A DNA stretch of 29,523 nt from a virus. The notes beneath the pieces are model-generated. The model had not been told where the DNA came from. It was given only the letters and a program-made list of their open reading frames with translations, and ran no database searches. The stretch spans positions 1-29,523 of IMG/VR virus record IMGVR_UViG_3300029951_000090; one strand, given 5' to 3'. Every line of letters starts with the position of its first letter. Within the stretch, counting starts at the first letter, position 1. Both the position numbers and the translations under genes were made by a program. This document shows, one piece after another, positions 1 to 6,174 of this stretch.

Positions 1-1
1 C

Positions 2-97
2 GTTTGCGCCCGCTTTCATGCTGATGATGACGACAGCTTTGACCGCTACATTTTCAATGACGGCGAGCCAGGCTGGCAGAAGTTAACGGTTCATTAG
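2..97 (+). CDS. 3' end of an unidentified gene (cut by window start)
   Basis: Frame 2 is open from the window edge to a TAG at 95-97 and gives 31 residues rich in Asp and aromatic residues (a run of four Asp, then FDRY, then EPGW). The next gene starts with GTG on the very next base, which is the tight packing seen throughout the window, so I read this as the C-terminal end of a real gene. It is too short to name a family. It could still be a chance open frame. Confidence 0.45.
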   Translation, partial: VCARFHADDDDSFDRYIFNDGEPGWQKLTVH

Positions 98-319
98 GTG
101 GCAAAGCTAACCGCGCGCGCCCGCAAGAAGATCAAGCCTAAGAACTTCGCGCTACCGGGCGGCCGCTATCCCATCGAAGATAAGAACCATGCGCGCAATG
201 CGCTTTCGCGCGTGGCCCAGAACGGAACGCCAGCCGAGAAAGCAACTGTCCGCGCCAAGGTTCACGCCAAGTACCCGGACATCGGCCACCCAAACGGCCT
301 AATCAACAGCGCCAAATGA
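98..319 (+). CDS. small conserved phage protein, DUF6582-like
   Basis: A 73-residue basic protein starting at GTG 98, directly after the preceding stop. The core (residues about 17-63) has the pattern of a small family seen in many phages and annotated as DUF6582: KNFALP, then RYPIEDKNHARNALSRV, then a Lys/Arg-rich helix ending KYPDIG. In other genomes such proteins sit near terminase or protease/head genes; their function is not known to me. No good Shine-Dalgarno is visible, so translation probably depends on the upstream gene. The stop overlaps the next ATG by four bases (ATGA). The family call rests on recall of the motif, not on a search. Confidence 0.8.
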   Translation: MAKLTARARKKIKPKNFALPGGRYPIEDKNHARNALSRVAQNGTPAEKATVRAKVHAKYPDIGHPNGLINSAK

Positions 320-603
320 GCGCTGGCAACCGCGAATACCGCAACAGAGATGGCCAGCTCGTAACCGCAATGCGGATTACCCAAGCCAATGCCGAAGCGG
401 TTTGCACAGTTAGTGGCGGCGCGCTTACCTCCCGGCAAGTTCTCAACAAAGATGCGCCGGACGATATGTCACTCGCGCGCCGTGAATTTCAATTCCGCGG
501 CGAACCGATATTCACTGGCGAATGGATTGTGCGTGCGCCCGATGGCGCGTTCAGCATCGTCAGCCATTCCAACTTCTCCGCCCAACACATTCCAGTCAGG
601 TGA
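316..603 (+). CDS. hypothetical protein with PGDYG-like C-terminus
   Basis: A 95-residue protein whose ATG overlaps the upstream stop (ATGA at 316-319). The C-terminal third reads GEWIVRAPDGAFSIVSHSNF. This resembles the small beta-rich domain (PGDYG-like, form G-[DE]-W-[LI]-V-x-x-P-D-G) found in many phage and bacterial small proteins. That resemblance is from memory and only moderate. The N-terminal part (YRNRDGQLVTAMRITQAN) looks beta-rich and soluble; no signal peptide or membrane segment is seen. It lies in the small-gene cluster upstream of terminase and no function can be assigned. Confidence 0.7.
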   Translation: MSAGNREYRNRDGQLVTAMRITQANAEAVCTVSGGALTSRQVLNKDAPDDMSLARREFQFRGEPIFTGEWIVRAPDGAFSIVSHSNFSAQHIPVR

Positions 604-607
604 CCAA

Positions 608-703
608 ATGACTGACCCAGAAGACAAACGCCGAATGTATCTCCTGATGCATCTATGCACGGGGCTGGCGTTGCTTCTGTTTTGCGCGACGCGGCTATCA
701 TGA
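608..703 (+). CDS. tiny single-pass membrane protein
   Basis: A 31-residue reading frame from ATG 608 to TGA 703. It has a charged N-terminus (MTDPEDKRRM) followed by about 18 mostly hydrophobic residues (YLLMHLCTGLALLLFCAT) that would span a membrane once. It fills the gap between the genes ending at 603 and starting at 700, and its stop overlaps the next ATG (ATGA), so position and coupling support it. Phage late regions often carry such small membrane proteins (pinholin- or spanin-like, or accessory), but nothing here proves a lysis role. An ATG at 635 in the same frame would drop the charged N-terminus. Confidence 0.55.
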   Translation: MTDPEDKRRMYLLMHLCTGLALLLFCATRLS

Positions 704-855
704 GCGCGGGGCACATGGAAGCGCTCGCCGCACTCAAAGCAATGCGCGTCTCCGAACTTCGTTCCTACCGCGCTGGCCCCAAGCCGGTGACCCTACGAAT
801 CAAACCGACCAAAGAGCCGGTTAAGACCAAACCCAAAAACGGAGGCCGAAATTGA
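700..855 (+). CDS. small basic hypothetical protein
   Basis: A 51-residue protein beginning at ATG 700, chosen over an upstream in-frame ATG at 655 because 700 gives the usual ATGA overlap with the stop of the previous small gene. It has a short helical N-terminus (MEALAALKAMRVSELRSYRAG) and a Lys/Pro/Thr-rich tail ending in Asn. Net charge is strongly positive, which would suit nucleic acid or membrane-surface contact. I do not recognise a family. Confidence 0.6.
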   Translation: MSAGHMEALAALKAMRVSELRSYRAGPKPVTLRIKPTKEPVKTKPKNGGRN

Positions 856-1154
856 CCGCAGTAGCATACAAGAAACACGGCCCACGGCATGACGGTGCCC
901 GCACTGGCCAACCCACACGGCTAGACCGCAAGGGCGGGGCCATTAGCCTGGCCGCGTGTGAACGCGCGATTGCTGCCGAGGCTGAGACTGCCGCCGCGCT
1001 CTGGGCCAAGCGGATGGGCGATAACCGGTGGGACAACAGGGCGCTTATTCTTGCCCGTTCCACCGCAGATGAGATAACCACGTCGAATATGACGCAAGTA
1101 TGCAGCGGGATTGCTAATAGAGACGCGCGGCAGGCCGCACAGAGGGCCACATGA
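852..1154 (+). CDS. hypothetical protein, TTG start
   Basis: A 100-residue protein read from TTG 852. The start is supported by a GGAGG at 841-845, at normal distance, and by the overlap of TTG with the TGA of the gene before it. The N-terminus is basic and Gly-rich (YKKHGPRHDGARTGQPTRLDRKGG); the middle is an Ala/Glu-rich helix (ACERAIAAEAETAAALWAKRM). No known motif is seen. The stop overlaps the next ATG by four bases. Its place just ahead of the terminase genes suggests a packaging or late accessory role, but this is only context. Confidence 0.7.
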   Translation: MTAVAYKKHGPRHDGARTGQPTRLDRKGGAISLAACERAIAAEAETAAALWAKRMGDNRWDNRALILARSTADEITTSNMTQVCSGIANRDARQAAQRAT

Positions 1155-1375
1155 GCCTTCCCGAATATACCAAGCAACCAGACAACGACGCGCTCCACGC
1201 TGCAGCGACCGAGCTTGGAATTGATTTCGGCATGACCGGCTCCGCCATCATCTGGGTCGCCAAATGCGTCAAGCAATTAGACGAACGTCTTGAACGTCTA
1301 GAGAAGGCCACCGCGTTCGTAACGGGCATTCAGCCTATCAAACGAGTTGAAGCCCGTGCCCCGGAAAAGGATTGA
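1151..1375 (+). CDS. small helical hypothetical protein
   Basis: A 74-residue protein from ATG 1151, with an AGAGGG a few bases upstream. Residues about 35-55 (AIIWVAKCVKQLDERLERLEKATAFV) form a heptad-like helix that could make a short coiled coil. No catalytic motif is seen. It overlaps the start of the terminase small subunit by 29 bases, so the two are probably translated together. It may be a terminase partner, but I have no motif evidence. Confidence 0.7.
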   Translation: MSLPEYTKQPDNDALHAAATELGIDFGMTGSAIIWVAKCVKQLDERLERLEKATAFVTGIQPIKRVEARAPEKD

Positions 1376-1904
1376 GCCGCGCGTAAAGGCTGGGCAGAAC
1401 AAGGAAGCGGTAGCCGCTCGACGTAAGGCATTTGCTGAGGCTTATATCGTCAACGGCAACAACGCTACGCAGGCCGCCATCACGGCGGGGTTTAGTCCAA
1501 AGACGGCTTATAGCCAGGGCCAGCGGTTGTTGAAGAACGTTGAGTTGAAACAAGCCATTGCCGTTCGATCAGAAGCCATCGCCAAAATCGTCGGGCTTGA
1601 GACGGAGCGCACAAAGCTCGAAGTGGCCCGTCTCGCATATTTTGACCCCCGCAAGCTGTATCGCGAAGACGGCTCGTTCAAAGACCCAAAGGAATGGGAC
1701 GACGACACTGCCGCTGTTGTGGCGTCCTTAGATGTCTCCGAAGAGTTTGCCGCTGACGGCAGCAAGACCGGCTTCCTCAAGAAGCTAAAACTCTGGGACA
1801 AGAACGCGGCGCTTGAAAAAGCCATGAAGTTCCACGGGCTCTACAAAGAGGACAATGCCCAGTCTCGCGGCGAGCCGGTTCATATCAATCTGATATTTGA
1901 ATGA
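1347..1904 (+). CDS. terS: terminase small subunit
   Basis: A 185-residue protein. Residues about 24-62 (AEAYIVNGNNATQAAITAGFSPKTAYSQGQRLLKN) are the classic helix-turn-helix of the Terminase_2 family, with the pattern NATQAAI-x-AG-[FY]-[SP]-x-K-T-A. The small subunit binds the phage DNA at the packaging site and regulates the large subunit. The middle (FDPRKLYREDGSFKDPKEWDDDTAAVVASLDV) and the C-terminal part (LKKLKLWDKNAALEKAMKFHGLY) are also typical of this family. The start used is TTG 1347; GTG 1356 would remove only three residues and cannot be excluded. The gene overlaps the large subunit start by four bases (ATGA), the standard terS-terL order. Confidence 0.93.
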   Translation: MKPVPRKRIEPRVKAGQNKEAVAARRKAFAEAYIVNGNNATQAAITAGFSPKTAYSQGQRLLKNVELKQAIAVRSEAIAKIVGLETERTKLEVARLAYFDPRKLYREDGSFKDPKEWDDDTAAVVASLDVSEEFAADGSKTGFLKKLKLWDKNAALEKAMKFHGLYKEDNAQSRGEPVHINLIFE

Positions 1905-3280
1905 GACGTAAGCCGGAACCGGCTAATCCCGTAGCGGACCAAGCTATTAAAGCCGTCACACGCGGCATAGACATTCGCCTGCCGAAAAAGCTCGCGTTCC
2001 TTATGGAGCAACACCCGTACAAAATCCTGTACGGCGGCCGCGGCGGGATGAAGACAGAGAGCATAGGCCGGGCACTGTTAGCCCTGGCCTCGAACCAAAA
2101 ACTCCGCATCCTCTGCGCCCGTGAGATCCAGAACAGCATACTGGAATCGGTTCACGCGACGCTGAAAGCCCTGATCGAAGAGTTCGGGCTTCAGATGTTC
2201 CGGGTGCTTGAGAACAAGATACTGTGCCCGCTTACGGGGTCTGAGTTCATCTTCCACGGCTTGCATGGGCAGTCTGTGGACTCGATCAAGTCCATGGCCA
2301 AGCTGGACATCACGTGGGTTGAGGAAGCCCACAAGGTTTCCAAGAATAGCTGGACCGTGTTGCTCCCCACCATGCGCGAAGAGGGCGCCGAGGTCTGGGT
2401 TAGTTTCAACCCTGACATGGACACGGACGATACCTGGGAACGGTTTGTCGTTCACCCGCCCGAAGGCGCGAGGGTCGTCAAGACGGGCTGGCAGGACAAT
2501 AAATGGTTCCCGCCAATCCTTGAGGCCCAGCGCCAGCACACGCTGAAATACTACCCGGACGATTACGAGAACATCTGGGAAGGCAAATGCCGCACGGTTG
2601 TTGTCGGTGCGATCTATGCGCGCGAAGTCACGCAGATGGTCGAGGACCAACGCTATGGCGCGGTCCCGTATAATCCGCGGTTCCCGGTTCATTGCATCTG
2701 GGACTTGGGCTGGAACGATGCCATGTCACTTATCATGGTGCAGAAGCCAGTTCCGACCGTGGCGAACATCATCAACTACATGGAAGGCAGCTTCCTCACT
2801 TACGCCCAATGGATTTCACTGCGCCGATCGCTTGGGTATGTCTGGGGCGACGATTGGCTGCCGCACGACAGCAAGAACCACAACCCGATATCTGGCACGA
2901 ACGCGCGCAAGACGCTCAAAGACTTGGGCTGCAAGGTCAAGCTGATCGAGAAGACCAGCGACGAGGCGAGGATCAAGGCCGCGCGTATGATGTTCCCGCG
3001 CATCTATCTGAGCAGCGTGAAACGTGACGCGCCCGCCGAAGCGCCATTGATCCACCACGGCGGGCCACGCTTGATGGATTGCCTCAAGCGGTATAAGCGG
3101 ACAATCCCGATCACGACCGGAGAACCCGCGTCGCCAAAGCACGATGAGTTCTCGCACGGGGCTGACGCATTTGGCGGTCTAGCCGAGATCATCGACCAGA
3201 TCAGGAACGAGGCGGACATGCCGTTCGTGCAACTGCCTGAATACGAGAACCTAGAACCGTCAATGGGCACATTAGGTTAA
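1901..3280 (+). CDS. terL: terminase large subunit (packaging ATPase and nuclease)
   Basis: A 459-residue motor protein of the Terminase_3/PBSX-like type. The N-terminal ATPase has a Walker A loop GGRGGMKT at residues 45-52, a Walker B region LDITWVEEAH at 135-144 with the paired Glu at 141-142, and an SFNP coupling motif at 168-171. The C-terminal RNase H-like nuclease has WDLGWND (Asp268), PHD (Asp323) and HDEFSHGADAF (Asp415, Asp422) as likely metal ligands. Length is normal for the family and no key residue is missing. It drives DNA into the prohead through the portal and cuts the concatemer. Packaging type (cos, pac or terminal repeats) cannot be told from this alone. Start ATG 1901 overlaps the terS stop. 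Confidence 0.97.
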   Translation: MRRKPEPANPVADQAIKAVTRGIDIRLPKKLAFLMEQHPYKILYGGRGGMKTESIGRALLALASNQKLRILCAREIQNSILESVHATLKALIEEFGLQMFRVLENKILCPLTGSEFIFHGLHGQSVDSIKSMAKLDITWVEEAHKVSKNSWTVLLPTMREEGAEVWVSFNPDMDTDDTWERFVVHPPEGARVVKTGWQDNKWFPPILEAQRQHTLKYYPDDYENIWEGKCRTVVVGAIYAREVTQMVEDQRYGAVPYNPRFPVHCIWDLGWNDAMSLIMVQKPVPTVANIINYMEGSFLTYAQWISLRRSLGYVWGDDWLPHDSKNHNPISGTNARKTLKDLGCKVKLIEKTSDEARIKAARMMFPRIYLSSVKRDAPAEAPLIHHGGPRLMDCLKRYKRTIPITTGEPASPKHDEFSHGADAFGGLAEIIDQIRNEADMPFVQLPEYENLEPSMGTLG

Positions 3281-3293
3281 GGCTGGAGGGCCA

Positions 3294-3491
3294 ATGAGAA
3301 TCATCCTCGACACGCTAGACCAAGACGGCGCTCGAATGCTGGCCGACAAGATCAGGGCTTTCTGGGCAAAACAGGGCTTGAAGTTCAACATCTGGACCGA
3401 GGCCATGGAGACAAAGGCCAGCACACATTCGGCACCGAAGCCCGTCTTTGTCGTCCGGTCTGACATCGGGCGTTATCTGGCGCCGGCATGA
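3294..3491 (+). CDS. small conserved phage protein
   Basis: A 65-residue protein from ATG 3294 behind a strong GGAGGG site. The sequence (DTLDQDGARMLADKIRAFWAKQGLKFNIWTEA, then KPVFVVRSDIG) resembles a small protein I have seen after terminase or head genes in phages of alphaproteobacteria; its role is unknown to me. It looks like a compact alpha-beta fold. The stop overlaps the next ATG (3488) by four bases. Confidence 0.75.
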   Translation: MRIILDTLDQDGARMLADKIRAFWAKQGLKFNIWTEAMETKASTHSAPKPVFVVRSDIGRYLAPA

Positions 3492-3616
3492 CCTGGGACA
3501 CTAGAGTGCTTACGTTGGCCATCTTGATTGTCGGCCTTATCCTCGACCACCGCCTGACGCGCGCTGAAAACTACATCGCCACGCTGAAACAGCACTTCTC
3601 GTTCGGTGACGAATAA
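3488..3616 (+). CDS. tiny membrane protein
   Basis: A 42-residue frame from ATG 3488 to TAA 3616. It has a short N-terminus (MTWDTR), one hydrophobic segment (VLTLAILIVGLILD, residues 7-20) and a polar amphipathic C-terminus. It overlaps the upstream stop (ATGA) and its last base is shared with the next ATG (TAATG), so it fits exactly between two genes. A single-pass inner-membrane protein is likely. A lysis or superinfection role is possible but not shown. Confidence 0.65.
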   Translation: MTWDTRVLTLAILIVGLILDHRLTRAENYIATLKQHFSFGDE

Positions 3617-3957
3617 TGCCGCTCCCTTTCGTCCGCCAGTTCCCAGACGGCAAGCGCGTCCTGTCCGAGGTCACATGCTCGCCCGAGGTCGAACGCCTTG
3701 GCAGCGAGTTCATCGCCGCTGGTGGCCGCTACATCTGCGAGATCATGCCGGATGGTAAGGCTCGCATCGCCGCCTGCGTCATGATTGACGATGAACAGGA
3801 AGATGTAGAGGTCGAGACCTGCGAGAATGGCCCGCCATTGGCCGCTGCGGTTGATCGGCTGGTGCGCGCGAGCTGGAAGCACATCGGGCCTGAGATGATG
3901 GAAGAAGACACCGGATCATCTTGTGGCGGGGACGACATCACTGATGAGGGCGAGTAA
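3616..3957 (+). CDS. acidic hypothetical protein
   Basis: A 113-residue acidic protein coupled to the gene before it through a TAATG overlap. It has an alternating beta-like middle (GGRYICEIMPDGKARIAACVMIDDEQEDVEVETC), a helix (LAAAVDRLVRASWKHIG) and a disordered acidic, Gly-rich tail. Four Cys are present without a clear metal-binding spacing. I do not recognise the family. The next gene starts with TTG on the base after the stop. Confidence 0.7.
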   Translation: MPLPFVRQFPDGKRVLSEVTCSPEVERLGSEFIAAGGRYICEIMPDGKARIAACVMIDDEQEDVEVETCENGPPLAAAVDRLVRASWKHIGPEMMEEDTGSSCGGDDITDEGE

Positions 3958-4203
3958 TTGGCCACGCTAGTTTCCGTTGAGCCATACAGTGGCACGCTTC
4001 GCCGGTATGAATGCGGCGGTTCGGTGGCACGCCTGACCCACCAATGCACCTCGCACAAGCGCGAGACATTCACGATTGCGGTTGTCGAGAGCTTCCGCCT
4101 GATGCCTGACGCGCGCTTTGCCATTGACCCGCCGCCGCGCCCGACTGGGCCTGGTGGACGCGCTACACCAGCGTTGCTGACCTTGAACGTTCCAGCCGCC
4201 TAG
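3958..4203 (+). CDS. hypothetical protein, TTG start
   Basis: An 81-residue protein read from TTG 3958, directly after the TAA of the previous gene, with GAGGGCGAG upstream acting as ribosome binding site. The first 50 residues look beta-rich (TLVSVEPYSGTLRRYECGGSVARLTHQCTSHKRETFTIAVV); the end is Pro/Gly-rich and probably disordered. Nothing indicates a function. It is the last gene before a terminator-like hairpin, so it probably closes the first transcription segment. Confidence 0.65.
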   Translation: MATLVSVEPYSGTLRRYECGGSVARLTHQCTSHKRETFTIAVVESFRLMPDARFAIDPPPRPTGPGGRATPALLTLNVPAA

Positions 4204-4227
4204 CGCGGTAATTATTCAGTGACCACA

Positions 4228-4271
4228 CCCTGCATCTGCCTTGAATGGCGGGTGCGGGGCTTTCTCGTTTC
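4228..4271 (+). terminator. probable intrinsic terminator after the small-gene cluster
   Basis: A two-part stem: CCCTGCA (4228-4234) pairs with TGCGGGG (4253-4259) with one G-T pair, and inside it GCC (4238-4240) pairs with GGC (4247-4249) around a six-base loop. It is followed by a T-rich stretch, CTTTCTCGTTT (4260-4270). The T tract is interrupted, so termination may be partial. It lies 24 bases after the stop of the gene ending at 4203 and upstream of the structured leader of the next gene. Confidence 0.55.
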
Positions 4272-4300
4272 GACCCCAAATGCCCTTGGGCAAGGCGCTC

Positions 4301-4335
4301 GTGCCGCTGTGAAGCGCCACCATCCCATGCAGGAA
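4301..4335 (+). promoter_or_regulatory. GUGA-tetraloop leader hairpin, copy 1, plus ribosome binding site
   Basis: The stem GTG-c-CGCT (4301-4308) pairs with AGCG-c-CAC (4313-4320), with a C-C mismatch, around the GNRA-type loop GTGA (4309-4312). It is followed by TCCC and the ribosome binding site AGGAA (4331-4335). It matches copy 2 at 6133-6167 at 29 of 35 positions without gaps. Two of the six differences (third and eighteenth bases) are paired with each other and keep the stem (G-C against C-G). A competing stem GGCGCT (4294-4299) with AGCGCC (4313-4318) is also possible. The function is unknown; it lies 25 bases before ATG 4346. Confidence 0.6.
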
Positions 4336-4345
4336 GCCTAACTTT

Positions 4346-4648
4346 ATGGCAACACAGACCCTCCAAGAGCCAAGTTTCGCCGGCATTACGACCAGCGTTC
4401 CGTCCGCGAACACAGACACGGTTATCCTTGCCGCGTCAGTCAATGGCCAGCGCAAGGGGTTCACCGTCTTTAACGACAGCACGCAAATCCTTTATCTGTT
4501 GCTGGCGAATGCGGTTTCTTCGTCCTCGAACTACACCGTCCAGATGGTGGCCGGGTCTTATTACGAATCGCCGTTTGCCTATTCAGGGGTCGTCAAGGGG
4601 ATTTGGGCATCGGCAAATGGCAATGCACGGGTCGAGGAATTCGTCTGA
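4346..4648 (+). CDS. small virion/fibre-associated beta protein
   Basis: A 100-residue protein whose sequence follows a widespread phage structural family: a Thr/Ser/Ala-rich N-terminus, then RKGFTVFNDSTQILYLLL, then YTVQMVAGSYYESPFAYSGVVKGIWASANGNARVEEF. In relatives this fold is a small all-beta module encoded beside fibres and decoration proteins, so an exposed head or fibre role is likely. The start ATG 4346 follows AGGAA and the structured leader. The stop overlaps the next gene's ATG (TGATG). No signal peptide is seen. The exact virion position is inferred from context only. Confidence 0.8.
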   Translation: MATQTLQEPSFAGITTSVPSANTDTVILAASVNGQRKGFTVFNDSTQILYLLLANAVSSSSNYTVQMVAGSYYESPFAYSGVVKGIWASANGNARVEEFV

Positions 4649-5655
4649 TGCCCTATTACCCTCCCGAGGCCAGCACTAGCAGTCCGACGTTCAACGGCAC
4701 GGTGACGTTCCCCGACGCCAGCACGTGGACGGCCAGCGGGCCGACGATCAAATCGCCAGTAGCGATCACCCAGACTGCCATCGCGGCGGCGTTCGGGACG
4801 ACTGGCGTTTCAATCATCGCGGGCGCTTACACCCAGACCGATAGCACCACGGCTGCTGGAACAGTTGCGACGGCTTACGGCTCACTGATCGGAGCCAACA
4901 CATTCGCCACCGCCGTGAACGCCGTCACGATCACGAACGGGTACAACGTCTATGTGAAAGCGCCTGTTCAGGGTGCGAACGTCACAGGGACAAATCTCTG
5001 GGCGTTGGGAGCGGATAGTCTGAATGTCAACGGTATTGGAAACTTTACTGGATCTATTACAAGCAGTGGGAACATCTTTGCTGGCACTGGTAGTAGTCTA
5101 GGTTTTGTTAATCAGAGTAAGATTGCGTCTATTACAGATGCGGTTATTCGGTTTCAAAATTCAGGCGGAACTCAGACATTCACAATGTCTTTTCCTGCAG
5201 TTTCAATGCTTCAGTTAGGTGCGCTTGATGCTGCCGCCCCCAGCGCCCAGACCCTCCAGGCCCAATCCGTCGTAGCTGGTAACGGCAACACTGCTGGCGC
5301 GACATTCACCATCGCTGGCAGCAAATCGAATGGCTCGGGCGGTGGCGATGTGGTGTTCCAGACTACGCTTTCCAGCGCTTCATCTGGCGTGCAAAACACC
5401 CTAGCAGCGGCAATGACGTTGAAGGGTGGCGCTCAGAGCGTCGTGCTTAATTCAGCCGCCATCGCTACAAACGCAACGGACGGCTTTCTTTACATCACGA
5501 CATGCGCTGGCACGCCGACTGGCACTCCCACGACCTTCACTGGCCGCGTCCCGATCATCTTCGACACAACCAACTCGCAATTCTGGATTTATACCGGCGG
5601 CGCTTGGAAACAAGCAAAGACCCCTGCTGGCGCGGCACTCGTGACATGGCAATAA
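4648..5655 (+). CDS. fibre-like or head-fibre virion protein
   Basis: A 335-residue protein; start ATG 4648 is chosen because it overlaps the preceding stop, giving MPYYPPEAST. The N-terminal part (NGTVTFPDASTWTASGPTIKSP) and the low-complexity Gly/Ser/Thr/Ala repeats are typical of phage fibre shafts. The last 60 residues (GFLYITTCAGTPTGTPTTFTGRVPIIFDTTNSQFWIYTGGAWKQA) form a beta module common at the C-terminus of phage and bacterial surface fibres. About bases 5020-5220 (residues about 125-190) are clearly more AT-rich than the flanks and use codons such as TTT, ATT and TCT that are rare around them, as if this part was imported. The target receptor is unknown. Confidence 0.8.
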   Translation: MPYYPPEASTSSPTFNGTVTFPDASTWTASGPTIKSPVAITQTAIAAAFGTTGVSIIAGAYTQTDSTTAAGTVATAYGSLIGANTFATAVNAVTITNGYNVYVKAPVQGANVTGTNLWALGADSLNVNGIGNFTGSITSSGNIFAGTGSSLGFVNQSKIASITDAVIRFQNSGGTQTFTMSFPAVSMLQLGALDAAAPSAQTLQAQSVVAGNGNTAGATFTIAGSKSNGSGGGDVVFQTTLSSASSGVQNTLAAAMTLKGGAQSVVLNSAAIATNATDGFLYITTCAGTPTGTPTTFTGRVPIIFDTTNSQFWIYTGGAWKQAKTPAGAALVTWQ

Positions 5656-5665
5656 GGAAACCCTG

Positions 5666-6082
5666 ATGGCCTTTTCGATATTTAAAGCCTTCAAATCCAC
5701 TGTCACACCTCCCAACTACAGGGACTTGTCGCCTACCGATAACTGGCTGACAGACCCACAGACCGGGGCAATCATCGGCGTTGAAGCTCCGACCGGCACT
5801 GGCCCAGACGCGCGGTTCACCCCGGTTGACATCACGGCGGCCCAGTTGGCGGTCCCGACTGCGGCGATGCTCGCTGACCTGGACGCGACCTATCGGCTGA
5901 ACGTCGCGCCGTATCCGCGGTATTATTCCGACGGTGCGCAGCTCGCGCCCTTTGGGGCCAGTGAAACCGAGGTTGTGATCCCGCCCGGCTTCAACACCAT
6001 TTTCTACGCCCCGCTCACAATTGCGACCCCGGAAGAATTGCTTGTCCAGGGCCAAGTCCGAGTCATCGCTTACACACCGTAA
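5666..6082 (+). CDS. virion-associated hypothetical protein
   Basis: A 138-residue protein behind AAGGAAA, ATG 5666. It contains YRDLSPTDNWLTDPQTGAIIGVEAPTG, a phrase that recalls the N-terminal anchor region of several phage fibre and surface proteins. The second half (PRYYSDGAQLAPFGASETEVVIPPGFNTIFYAPLTI) looks like a beta-sandwich. It is encoded between two fibre-like proteins, so it is probably a connector, decoration or receptor-binding accessory; this is inference. The TAA stop (6080-6082) is the first part of a strong hairpin (see 6080-6123). Confidence 0.7.
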   Translation: MAFSIFKAFKSTVTPPNYRDLSPTDNWLTDPQTGAIIGVEAPTGTGPDARFTPVDITAAQLAVPTAAMLADLDATYRLNVAPYPRYYSDGAQLAPFGASETEVVIPPGFNTIFYAPLTIATPEELLVQGQVRVIAYTP

Positions 6083-6123
6083 TCTCCGCATAAACTGCGG
6101 GGATTACCCGCGCCAATCCCCGC
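6080..6123 (+). promoter_or_regulatory. competing hairpins overlapping a stop codon
   Basis: Three segments are present. Segment 1 (6080-6089, which includes the TAA stop) pairs with segment 2 (6097-6106) over 10 base pairs with one T-G wobble. Segment 2 (6097-6105) also pairs perfectly with segment 3 (6115-6123) over 9 base pairs. The two hairpins cannot form together. No T run follows either, so neither is a standard terminator. A ribosome finishing the upstream gene would cover segment 1 and favour the second hairpin. It lies just before leader copy 2. Confidence 0.6.
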
Positions 6124-6132
6124 ACCCATCTA

Positions 6133-6167
6133 GTCCCGCTGTGAAGCGCGACGGTCCCTTGAAGGAA
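6133..6167 (+). promoter_or_regulatory. GUGA-tetraloop leader hairpin, copy 2, plus ribosome binding site
   Basis: GTC-c-CGCT (6133-6140) pairs with AGCG-c-GAC (6145-6152) around the loop GTGA (6141-6144). Then come TCCC and AAGGAA, ending 7 bases before ATG 6175. It aligns without gaps to copy 1 at 4301-4335, with a compensatory pair swap. It is the leader of the glycine-rich fibre gene, 22 bases from hairpin end to start codon. Confidence 0.6.
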
Positions 6168-6174
6168 AATCCCA

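Noticed and set aside
389-703. A longer frame from 389 containing the small membrane protein
   Set aside because: The part before 608 overlaps the gene at 316-603 in another frame and does not look like protein; ATG 608 fits the gap.
2078-2692. Antisense frame of 204 residues opposite the terminase large subunit
   Set aside because: The sense strand has all terminase motifs; the antisense frame is a by-product of GC-rich third positions.
5555-6091. Antisense frame of 178 residues opposite the genes at 4648 and 5666
   Set aside because: It overlaps two coupled sense genes and has Arg-rich, low-information sequence without a start signal.
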